Positions 23,937 to 34,033 of a stretch of DNA of 64,000 bases are shown here, piece after piece; position 1 is the stretch's first letter, and every line of letters begins with the position of its first letter. This DNA comes from Eudorina sp. 2006-703-Eu-15 (Eukaryota; Chlorophyta; Chlorophyceae; Chlamydomonadales; Volvocaceae): positions 62,001 through 126,000 of the forward strand of contig BDSI01000109.1 in assembly GCA_003117195.1 (NCBI GenBank), written 5' to 3'. A model generated the notes under the pieces. The model was not told where the DNA came from, did not search any database, and saw only the letters and a program-made list of their open reading frames with translations. Made by a program: the position numbers and the translations under genes.

Positions 23937-25444
23937 CGGCACTCCGTGGGCCTCTTGCCTCTTATCGTTCGGCTCGCTCGCCGCATGCACACTATTCCCG
24001 CTGCGGTGAAGTTCAGCAAGGATTGGGTCGCCAGGTCCGATCATTTTGGGGGCTTCTGACCGTACCCGGATCAGCAGACGTGCGCCATGCGCACAGCAAA
24101 GAAAACGCTAACGGACATGGTCTGTCAGACCTGCATTGCGCTGATGGTTCTGCGTTTCGGGGTGGGGTCCAGGTGCGACGACCACCGCGGACGTCCGGTC
24201 GACCTCTGTCGCGTGTATGGGAGAACGACAGTGATGCACATGAAATCCCGCAGTGACACCTTTACAGGTCTCCCGCCGAATCTCTCAATCTCTGTCGTTT
24301 TAATTAAAGGCTGGAGTATAGTCAACAAGAATGTATCACAATCATTGGGAGGCTTAACGTCAGAGCATAGTCAAGTTATTAGGGTGAAGGTCAGAATTGT
24401 GGCACCGCCATTACTTCTTGCGTCTGCCAGCAGACCTCCGTACACACGGCCGAAGGCTGCCAGTTAAGACGCCGCATAGATTAAATGCATGACTTCTTCT
24501 GTTTTCAAACCGAGACACTCTTGCGAAAGGACCTCAGGTGGGGCAAACCACCTTAGTTCGTACTGGGCAGGGGACACCCACCCCAGGTGCCGTGTACCTC
24601 CCAACAGACTGGCCGCACAATTCCTGCTCACAACACCGCGTCAACTAACATTCATACAAGGCATTTCTTCGGGAATTTCCTCGGTCGCACACACGCCGCG
24701 CCACACTAACAAGGGCTGGAGTGCAGACCTTCATTGCTCTAACAAAAACCAGGTATCACTGGCGCCGCTACCGCTGCTTCTGATGTTAACCCGCGCAACC
24801 CTGATCCACCTGCTCCTAACGCCCCAGTCAGCGGCACGACACTTTGCCGTACCACCCACGGAACAAATTCCGCCCGCCGTCATCAACCAGCCGTACAACT
24901 GTACGACAATAACCAGACACCGCGCTCACACCGCGCCCCTAAACCAATCGTGGCGCGAACGATATATAGAACAACATTTTGTGAAACCAGCGACGCCTGG
25001 CGCCGTGCACGCTACTGTGGACCGAGCCATCTTTTTACTCCATGTGGCCCATTCGCAGTCGAGCAGTGGGCCAGACGTTGCAGTCGTGTACACAGCTCTG
25101 CTGCACGCAGGCAAGCAGGCAGGCAAGCGGGGTGCCCGGAAGCCCTCTTGTGGCTCCATCTTCGGGCCCTCTCCCGTTTCACACTCCGGGCACTGCACTC
25201 GGCAGTTCATCAGCACCGCCGCCAGCCTTGAGAGTTAAGCCGTCATGTCAACATCTCTCCTCGCTCCCGTCTGGGGTGGTGGCGGCAGCATGGCTGCGAC
25301 TGGCGGCTTGCCGCCGCAATCATTGCTGCATCCACACCCACACACTCAGGTCTGGAACTGGGAAAACTTGAACGATGTTTCTGAAACAGGCGATGGTGGC
25401 TTTGCACCAATGCGCCCCACATCTCCTCACTTCGCATATTCCTC
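23937..25444. other. Intergenic between convergent genes, no gene seen
   Basis: Between the eL27 3' end and the stop of the minus-strand desaturase. It is less GC-rich than its neighbours. An open frame at 24489-25238 has no domain or codon-bias sign of coding. I found no TGTAA on the minus strand close to the desaturase stop, so its 3' UTR may be long. Confidence 0.45.
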
Positions 25445-28400
25445 TTACGACAGCGGCACCTCGCGGTTGAACACCCAGCTGAACGGCGAGTGGAGGACCT
25501 TGGCCTTCGCCTTGCGGGCTGCGGTGGGAAAGAAGCGCAGGGGACGGCGTACCAATGATGGCGAACTTAGACGAGCACGGCCTTCACAAAACGGCAGCGA
25601 GTCGGACCTGCTGCTGCTGCTGCTACTACTCGTCCATACATGAAACGAAAATACAGGGCTTGACCGCTGAGGTGAATGAACCCCATGGCTGCCGAGGCCT
25701 CACCACAACCTGTCCCCTTCCCCCCTGTCCCTATTACATCATCGCAAAGCCGCCCGTGCGCGCTTCCCAGCCAGCGCCCCATGGACACCCTGATTCAAAC
25801 CCACACCTCCGACAAACCCTCTCTCACCTGCCGCCTTCTCCGCCAGCTTCCGGATGCGGTCCGGCAGCTTGGTCACGTACTCCTGCGCCGCGGCCGCCTC
25901 CCCGCTCAGCCCCGTGCGGTTGGGTACGTTCCAGCGCCCCACCAGGTGCTCCATGATGTCCGCGTAGTCCATGGCCGTGTAGGTGCCCGTCTTCTCGGCA
26001 ACGGACGAGAAGTCCTGCAGCAGCAAGCATGCATAGCAGTACAGCAGCAGAGCAATGGGACCGTTCAGGTCGAATTCGGAGGGCCACAGCAACCCTAATA
26101 AATACCCTAAACCCTAATCCCACCCAAACCGAAACCACTGCTCCGACAGCTCTGACCGCCCAATCGACGCAGCTCGTTGCATGTACATATGCACTATCGA
26201 ATCTGCTCGCGACAGCGTCGGCCAGTTCGCACCATCCCCCATCGTCCCTCCCTCGGGCGCATCCCTTGAGGCGCTTGCCTACGAAACCCTCGTTACCACC
26301 ATCCCTTCCCTACAACTCTATTATTCACTCCCTTCATCCGAAGGCCCACCGCCCTGTTAGCAGTTGCCGCAAGTTGGACCATCCTGCGGACACCGCTCCT
26401 GTCCCATTTCCCCTCGGGAGGTATACCGACTCGCCTGGAACAGGTTGCGGCCCGTCTTGCCCTCGTGCTCGCCGTCATTCATCAGGTGAGCCGGCATGAC
26501 GATCTGCTTGCGCATCATGTCCGCGAACGCGAGCATGGCGCCGTTGGGGTCCCGCTCAAACAGGCCGTCCATGATCTGCACGAGGGGATTGCAGGGCATG
26601 GCAGCGCGGGTCCGGTGCGTCAAGGCATAAGAAGCAAAGTTCTGATCTTGGTATAGCGCGAGTCCAACACGGTATAAACGAAGCTCTGTTCACCCTGTTG
26701 AAGGTCATCATCCGGGCGCATCACGATTAACGCGCATTCCAACCAATCGCGCAACTACAGTTTTGCAGTGTATGGTGAGGAAGCTTCGGCTGTCACCGAT
26801 GACCCACCGATGACCCGCGGAGTCCGCTGTAACATCCTTACAATAATAAGGCATAAGCGAAGTCGAGCCGCCGAGCGAGTTTCTTAACGGCCGCCTGATA
26901 ACAAACAGGCACCGCGCAAATCAGCAACTACAGCGATGCGCAACCCGATACCGTCGTGACTGGCGGGCGTTGGGGCGCTGGCGGGCGTTGCGGCGCCGGC
27001 GTATGACCAGGACCGCGCCCAATAGGGACAGGCTGAGAAAACGAGTCGGTGGACGAGCCCACCCTTACCTTGGTGTAGGCGATCTCGTGCCGGCCCTCGT
27101 CAGATGCGATTGAGCCGCAGATCTTGGCGAGGACGTCATCGCCGTGCTCCAAGGCGTGGCGGGCCGTGTTGCCGTGCGAGACCTGTGCGAGACGGCAAAA
27201 CCACAATCGTACGAGACCACACGCCGCACTGTCTAATGTCGGTGTTCAGAATAGCACGATGATAGAGAATCCTTACCAGATGCAGCAGAGCAGTGCACCT
27301 TCAGGTTTCTCAACCGCCAGACACTCCTGTCAACCGACAGTCACTACGGCACGGCCTTCATTCGTTGAAACCATCACCCCCAGCCGCAACAAAACCTTTC
27401 CATAATTCAATACGCAGACCGCGATCTCCCAGGTCGAGTCCGGGGGCATGCCGTACGCACGGCCTGATGATGTCCAATCAGCCCCATACCTTCGCTCATG
27501 CCCATCCGTCAAAACCCTGATTCCTTCTGATCTGTTCGGGTAAACCCAGATCGCCACGGCTGACACGCAGGTCCTGCACCGTAACCCAAATCGCCTCGGC
27601 CATCTATCTCCGCGACCAATGGGTTCCACGCAGTACCCCACACAGCACCTACCTTGGTCGCGCGCTCCTGGAAGGAGGTGTAGCAGAAGCCCAGGTACGG
27701 GTTGTTCTCCGTCTTCGGGTCCATGCCGCTGCCAATGAGGTTCTGAATGGTCACCTCGATGGCCTTCATGTTGACCCGGCCCGTGAGGTACATGTACTTG
27801 TTCATGACGTCGCCGTGGCGGTTCTCCTCCGCAGTCCACTCCCGGGTCCACTTGGCCCAGGGGGTCTGGCTGGCGCCCGTCTCATCGCGCACGCCGTCCA
27901 GCGTGTTCAGCATGGTCATGTAGGTGGGCAGCGCCTCCTCCGTAATCATGTCGCCCACAAACACCACCAGGTAGTCGTCAGGCAGGTTCTTAGCGCGTTC
28001 GCGCAGCTCGTGAACCTGCAGTGCGAGGTTTGTGCGTTACGGCGGGGGTGCGGGGGTACATGGAGTGGCGTGCGTTTTGGTCACGGCGTTGGTGAGGGGC
28101 AGCAGCTTGCGAGCAGGCGGCCGTGGAAGTTCCTGTCAAACTCAGCAAAGCCCGACGGCAACCCACGTTTCCGGATGACTACCCACGTTTCAGGTAGACA
28201 CAGTAGAGATGACGTAACGCACAAGTGAACACAGCAAGGCAACAAGCTAAGGAATGCCGTTTACACATTTGTAGAGAACCGAACAGCCCCCCCGGCGGTG
28301 GCCTTCGTGCGGCTGCGACCCTACCTTGTCCAGGAAGTCCGGATCCTCGGAATGCGGCAGGAAATCCGCGGGTTGCCAGCACTTGTCCACCGGCTTCAGC

Positions 28401-29087
28401 AGTGGAACTACCTACATACGCAGGCACAGGGAAAAGCACGGCGGAGTGCTGGTATCAGCCCAACTGCACGGGGGAAGGTTTGGAGCCGGTGGCGAAGCAC
28501 GGCCGCAATTCCTCCGCCAGTTATCGCGACTTCATCCGTTCAATGCTGAACGCTCCCTACCTGGGTCTGCAGGTAACCGTCCTCAAGACTGCGAACGACA
28601 TCAAGACGCTCCGCCGTGAGACTGTGGAGGACCTGGCCATTCATGATAATTGGGCCCTCGACGCGCGGGACATATGTAGAAGAAGCAGCCGGCTGCTGCG
28701 GAGCCGAGGCAACGGCAGCACGGACCGCCACAGCCTTCCGGCTAGACGATGACGTCTGCTTGCAAGCGCCTGCGTGTGCACAGCAGGGGTCTTCATGATA
28801 GCGCAACAAGGACTATGATCCTTCCACATTATACAGCTTTCAATTGCAGCATTGGCCAGAAAAGGCCTGGAAAGTTCGTTCAGTAAAGCCAAAAGTTCTC
28901 CCTCTGGGAAGGTTACCGCGATCCTCAATCAATTGCTTGACATGTTTGCAAAAAGCATCAATGTTATTAGGTAAGTGATGACTATCCAACGCCTCTGGGC
29001 CTGACCACGTATGCGTTTCGTGTCAGAGCTCAAAATAGTCTTGCACTCACCCCTTTGCTGCGCCATCGGTCGCCCCAGCTGCATCAT
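25445..29087 (-). CDS. FAB2: Plastid stearoyl-ACP Delta-9 desaturase
   Basis: Soluble plastid acyl-ACP desaturase that makes oleoyl-ACP from stearoyl-ACP with ferredoxin and O2. Exons in coding order: 29051-29087, 28561-28769, 28325-28411, 27653-28015, 27069-27182, 26435-26575, 25828-26014, 25445-25518 (403 aa, usual length). The second exon has no in-frame ATG, so I placed the start in a 37-nt exon ([12 protein letters not shown]) that joins in phase and completes a Ser/Lys/Arg-rich transit peptide. Mature blocks include [24 protein letters not shown] and [20 protein letters not shown]. The two di-iron helices EENRHGD and DEGRHEIAY carry both ExxH ligand pairs. The C-terminus is [12 protein letters not shown]. 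The intron after exon 6 has a GC donor (CAG|GCGAGT). Confidence 0.95.
26091..26120. repeat. Telomere-like CCCTAAA stretch in an intron
   Basis: ACCCTAATAAATACCCTAAA is followed by CCCTAATCCC, matching plant-type (CCCTAAA)n with errors. It lies in a desaturase intron (26015-26434). This may be an interstitial telomeric trace or a telo-box-like regulatory motif. Copy number is too low to tell. Confidence 0.6.
26771..26840. repeat. Dispersed repeat copy A
   Basis: This stretch begins TATGGTGAGGAAG, contains GGCTGTCACCGATGACCCAC and ends CCGCTGTAACATCCTTA. It matches the copy at 55054-55113 over most of its length and shares its end sequence with 35164-35276. It lies in the desaturase intron between the exons at 26435-26575 and 27069-27182. 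Confidence 0.75.
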
Positions 29088-29863
29088 TCTGAGTGATATA
29101 TGAAAGATAGACAGAAAGATGTTGGTCTTGAAAAGCAAAGCAGCGCGGGGCTAGAGGGAGAGCTAAAGGGCGTGCGTGGCAAGTAAGGAAATGCCCCGGT
29201 AATGCTGCAATGTTCAATATATCGATGCGGCTAACAGATCTTTATGAGTTGTCAGGTTTTATTTTTGTGCATGTCTGTTGTACTGCGAGAGCTCGCCGCC
29301 AAGGTGAGGTACAGCGGACCGTGCGGATTGATAAAATTGGTCACCTACGCAGAACGGCAGTTGCATATTACGTGCGCAACATGAACGCTTGGAATGCATA
29401 TCTGCCAGGTTCGGACTTGCAGGTAACGGCAGGTCACGTAGAAACGCTCACAGCCGGCAACTTCCGCCTGCTCAGCTCCCTGGAAAGGTACCTCGGTTCC
29501 ACTACGACCCCATTTTTAGTTATTATTGTTATTCTATCATATGCCTTCAACTCCAGAAGCGTGCACAATCCGAACCTTCGAGGACCTGTCACAATTCAGA
29601 GCAAAGGCAGCTTGGCTTGAGCTGTCGCCCCAAATGCATGGATGAACTTCCACCAGACACAAAACGTACAACATCCCGTATTTGGAAAACGCAACCCTTA
29701 TCAGGCCATCAACGTGCGCATCCTTGCGCAGCCGACTACGGTACCGGGTTGCGGCGCTGCCCAGCCATGTCCCACACAGCGATCAGGAGAGGAAGCTCAG
29801 CTGGAGTCGCATGGATTCGCCACAAACACCGCAGACTGCGCAGCGCGTAACCGTGCCGTGCGC
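29088..29863. other. Intergenic spacer between two minus-strand genes
   Basis: This stretch should contain the 3' UTR of the copper-binding-type protein and the promoter of the desaturase. It has a GATATATGAAAG stretch near 29094, only a few bases upstream of the desaturase start codon, but no convincing TATA box. No coding sequence recognised. Confidence 0.45.
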
Positions 29864-32305
29864 TTAACACCTGCGCGTAGCCATGTCGCCGCACGTCTGC
29901 GCGCAAGCTCGGCATGCATCCGCGCAGTTGCGCATGCACTGGTCGTTCTCCCCCATCATGCCCTCGCAGTCGTCGGCACACGCCACGCATACCTGAAGGG
30001 CGGGACACATTTGGGTCAACTTCATGTCAACGGCTCAGCCAACAGGGCATTCAAGTACGACCAGCCTGCGGGTCCTCGACAATGGCTTAACGCTAACTAG
30101 CCAGCCAGGAGTTGATGATGACTCCTTTGATAAGTCATCAACTGGACGCCGCGAGGCCCGGGCGTGCTACAGCATAAGTGGGATCGGGTCACGCCCGGCG
30201 CTTTGGCTGTACACTCGCACACGTCTGGAAGCAAACGCGCAATCACTTGAGTCTTTGCGGCACAGCGGGGAATACCGTCGTCGTCGCACATCCCTGCTGG
30301 GCCGCATCGGTCAGCAACGGCGGTGGGGTTGTGCTGTCGCTGCTGGGCGCTCAGCTGGTCCGTCCACACCTCCCGGCGGGATGTCATCGTGCCAAACCCA
30401 GGTCCTGGGTCTCTTGACCCCATGTCCTCGTTTGGCGTGTACGACAACGCTGGCAGAACACGCGGGCGGGCTGTCGGCTGTACCGACCGAGTGGCCCGAC
30501 CTTGACGGCCACCTGATGGTCCCCGGCCCCCGGCTCCCGGCCGCAACGACTCCGCAAATGCGGCCCCTTGAACAAGACGCAGCGGAAGTCCTCCCTGCTC
30601 CCATGGCTCGTCTACGGCCTGCCTGCCGCTCGCCACTCGCCCTTCGTCCCCTTCCGACCCCCGCCACACCGCACCTCCCGGCAGGCGGCACACGTGTGGA
30701 CGTGCAGGTGGCTGCCGCTGATGAGGAAGCGCGCCGACGTGGCGCACATCGCGGCGCAGTTCTGCAGTTAGTTAGTTGGTTAGTTAGTTACAGACGGCGG
30801 GTCAGCGCTGTGGGTTGCTGCTCACTTGGGGTGTCTTGTGACCCATGGGTCAGTGCGGACGGTCAGTAGCGACGCGACCCGCGCATGCTTGGCGGCGTGT
30901 GCGAAGCATAGCAGCAATTCGCTGGACGGGAGGTCTGGTGGGGGTTGTTCGACGGGAGGTAGGGCTCTCGCATCTTGCTTCAACCCGTCCCGTCACGATT
31001 GCCGTGCCGCGGGCCAGCTGTGACTCAGATTCCGTCCCATGGGAGCCGCCGGCAAGGGCCAAGTCCCACCGTACTTGGGTCCAGCCCACGCACACAGATC
31101 AGGGCCCACAGTCCCACACCCGAGCACCGACACCTGACAGCGGCCCCAGCTGGTGGGCTGGCACGGCGCCGCGGTCCGTTCCCAACACGCGGCATGGCAG
31201 CGCCTGACAGACTCCGTACACTCAAAAGGCATTAGTCGTGGCTGGTGGTCCTGGTGCGTGGTGCCCCTGGAATTATCGATCCCGTCGGTCATACACCGGG
31301 GGTCGGCGCTGCCGCGGCCCGGCTGTGTCCATACCCCCGGGGGCGTCGGCTTCCCACCTCCCACGCCGCCATCACCCCCACGCCCCAACCCACTGTGAGC
31401 CCACTCCCAACCGTTATTGCTGCTAAGGATACCACCCCGGGCCGGTCCGTTGCGGCTTCGGAGCTGCCGCTATGCGCGCGTCAGGTGGGGTTCCACCTCC
31501 ACACAATTTGGGAGGCAACACCGGGCAGCACGACACGCGACCTGGCCGCGCTGCTCTTGGTATGCGGTAAATCAACTGGGAACCAACTGAAACGCTCACA
31601 GCGCACAACACACGCGACACGCCACTCGCACTCGCCTCGAGCAGCAAGATGTGATCGGGTCGGGCGTGGTGCCCACCTGAGGCAGGGGTGAGGAGCACAG
31701 GGTTGGGACCAGCGCGGTGCAGCGCAGCACAGTGGCTTGCTGTCACGGGAATGAATTAATGAATGATATGGATGTTGGATGACGTACAAGTGGAAGCGCG
31801 AATGGCCCGAATGTCAATGCTGCTGTCCACGGGGCGGCGATGGATTCTTGGTCGCCCACAGTCGATGGGAATTAATTTTTCTATTTATTGATAATGATTT
31901 AGTTTGTTGGAAGAGGCAGCTGGGGCAAATCCTGGGGCTGTCCTGAATAGGCTCAAGACGAAGACCCACGGGTCAGGCCCTGACCCCGACCAGCCCCGGC
32001 GTCCTTTCCTCACACCAGCCCCGACACTCCAGACTTCCCTTTTTATCGACTGGAGGGGTTGCGGGCAGTGCCGGCGCTGTCCGGCGCCTCCCGGCGCTTT
32101 TCCCGTCGGCTTCCGGCGCACCTTTGGCCAAACAGTGCGGGATGGTCTCCAGACACGATCGTTCGCACTCGCGGCAGTTATCGATGCACGCCTTCATCTC
32201 CGCCCCCGAGCGGTGCTGCTCGCTGGCGCTGGAGGGCGAGATGCTTGGCGCGCCGGCGGACGCTGCGGCAGCAGCAGCAGCCGTCGGCTCCGAAGTGCTC
32301 GCCAT
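29864..32305 (-). CDS. Four-helix-bundle copper-binding-type protein (DUF326)
   Basis: Small Cys-rich protein of the DUF326/Csp (copper storage protein) type, a family best known in bacteria, where a Cys-lined four-helix bundle binds many Cu(I) ions. Exons in coding order: 32122-32305, 31636-31676, 30675-30761, 29864-29992, giving 146 aa with about 18 Cys. Blocks: MKACIDNCRECERSC, GHHARPDHILLLE, NCAAMCATSARFLISGS, HVHTCAACRE, VCVACADDCEGMMGEN, QCMRNCADACRACAQTC. The CxxxC spacing along each helix is the family pattern. The N-terminal 40 residues are Ala/Ser-rich and not typical of a secretion signal, so a cytosolic or plastid location is open. The second intron uses a GC donor (GAG|GCGAGT). 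Copper binding is inferred from the family and not shown. Confidence 0.82.
30839..30852. repeat. TGACCCATGGGTCA palindrome
   Basis: Perfect 14-bp palindrome in an intron of the DUF326-type gene. It is one of nine GACCC-NN-GGGTC sites in the window; others are at 2010-2021, 2325-2336, 19916-19927, 31963-31974, 39398-39409, 39859-39870, 40531-40542 and 59627-59638. Confidence 0.85.
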
Positions 32306-34033
32306 CAAAAGGACGAGGGGTCGTGTTCCGACCGCAAACTCCGCGCAGGCTCTTTTTTTGCACAAGGTTTGCACAGTACAGGAACGGACCGTCCGTCCTG
32401 GTCTTCACTTAGCCTTAAGGAGGGGCGGCTTCTGAGTGGTAGGACCAAGATAGATGCGAGAATGGCTGTTTTGCGGTTTGGTCAGAGGGCAGCAACTCGA
32501 CACTGTTACAGAGGAACCGGAACGATTACAGGTGGCTGCCGGGCGATTTGAGGCCTTGAACGATTCAGCAGGCGAAGTAAGTGTCTCCAAGCCGTGCCCG
32601 AGGATCAACTCACAAGGTTCCCACACGTGGCGACATGTGCCCAGATCTCACGGTTGGCGAACATCGGCCGCCTGAGCACGCGGCGTCGGCACCCCAAGAC
32701 GAGCCCGCCCTAAAATGCAACCAGCAGCAACAATTTCATCCAGCGTGCGAACCAAAATTTTGTCGTGTCAAAGCTGCCGCTCTGGCCGCGCCAGATCTGT
32801 GAGGACGAGCATTTCGTTTTTTCCGGGTGCGGCACAAGCTCCAACGGAAAGCGCGATCGAGCCCCACGGCTTGCACGGGCCATGGGAAGGTATCGTGGGC
32901 GCTGTCCTGGCGTCTTGAGAAAACAAAGATGGCATCAGTGTGTCCGCCATTCATCCAAGGTCCTCTTTCGTCGCGTTGAGCTGACAACTTGATCACTGTC
33001 ACCGGGGCGCATGCATGATTGGCGTCCCCGTTCTTGGGCCCCGTTCTTGGGCCCCGTTCTTGGGCCCCGTTCTTGGGCCCCGTTCTTGGGCCCCGTCGCG
33101 AGTGGGCCGCCTTCGAGGTGCCGCGGATGCACTCCTTGCGAGGCCGCTTTCGCGCCCCAACTGACCGCTCCTTCCCCGTGCGCAAGGCCTCGCAAGGCCG
33201 CGCCCGCTGCTTGCGCATGGGGACTGCAGGCGAGAGGCGACAGTGACTCTCCCCAACCGGTGATAACCGCGGCCGGGGGGATATTTGATCGTGTTTGATG
33301 TCCCGTGAACCGACCGTCAACTGGCCGCAGCGGGCGTGCGCCGGCGAGTGTGCCTCGGGCCGTCCTAGACTCGCTGAGGTCTGGGACCAACACGATTGGC
33401 GCCACATCCACCGCGCCCTACCCGTCACCGCGCTGACGTGCTCCTCCTCCTCCACCCCGTCATCCTCCTCCGTCCTGTGCCGCGTCCATCGATTGGGCTC
33501 CTTACGCCGCAACCTCACACCCGTACTGGGCACCGAAGGGGCAGTTCCGTGCCATCGCAGAATCGAACCGTGACGACACACACAACTGGACATCGGTTCT
33601 CGCGGCTCAGTTTTCTCTTACACACATACACACACCCCACACACACACGCCGCCCTCACACACGGTCGAACTGGGTTCCAAATTTCTCTCTGGCTCAGTT
33701 GCCTCTTACCACACAGCCCGCAAGGACACACAGCCACGCGCGCCAACGCCGGGGTGAACCTTACTTAATGCGGCCAGCAGTCAACGGGCGGAGCAGCAAC
33801 ACAGTTTATGGTTTGTGATAAACTGATAATCGCCGTGCTTGTCTGTATCACCCCTCGGGATATACAACCGGGATACACACGAAGGCGTTCGGCATACTGG
33901 ATTGAAGCCAAGGGCCACCAAGCAACATAAAATGCGATACGCCGTGCACGCGATGACGGACCCCGTCGGGACATAATCCGCGGTGTCGGTCCGTCGTACA
34001 ACACCGTCAGCTGTCGGTCCGTCGTACCTCACC
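32306..34033. other. Divergent spacer with a 13-bp minisatellite
   Basis: About 1.7 kb between the minus-strand DUF326-type gene and the plus-strand membrane protein; it should hold both promoters. Apart from the 13-bp repeat array at 33030-33094 and CA-rich tracts at 33610-33660, I see no gene or known RNA. Confidence 0.45.
33030..33094. repeat. 13-bp minisatellite (GTTCTTGGGCCCC)5
   Basis: Five perfect head-to-tail copies of GTTCTTGGGCCCC, each holding a GGGCCC palindrome. Lies in the divergent spacer upstream of the DUF326-type and membrane-protein genes. Confidence 0.92.

Noticed and set aside
24489..25238. 249-aa open frame downstream of eL27
   Set aside because: No recognisable domain, mixed codon use unlike neighbouring genes, and no supporting splice or signal features.
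28641..28928. Alternative desaturase start with an Arg/Leu-rich leader (MKTPAVHTQ)
   Set aside because: That ATG is in a different frame from the mature desaturase; the in-phase upstream mini-exon at 29051-29087 fits better.
33003..33108. CRISPR-like array from the 13-bp repeats
   Set aside because: Repeats are directly adjacent with no spacers, and the DNA is eukaryotic nuclear; it is a minisatellite.
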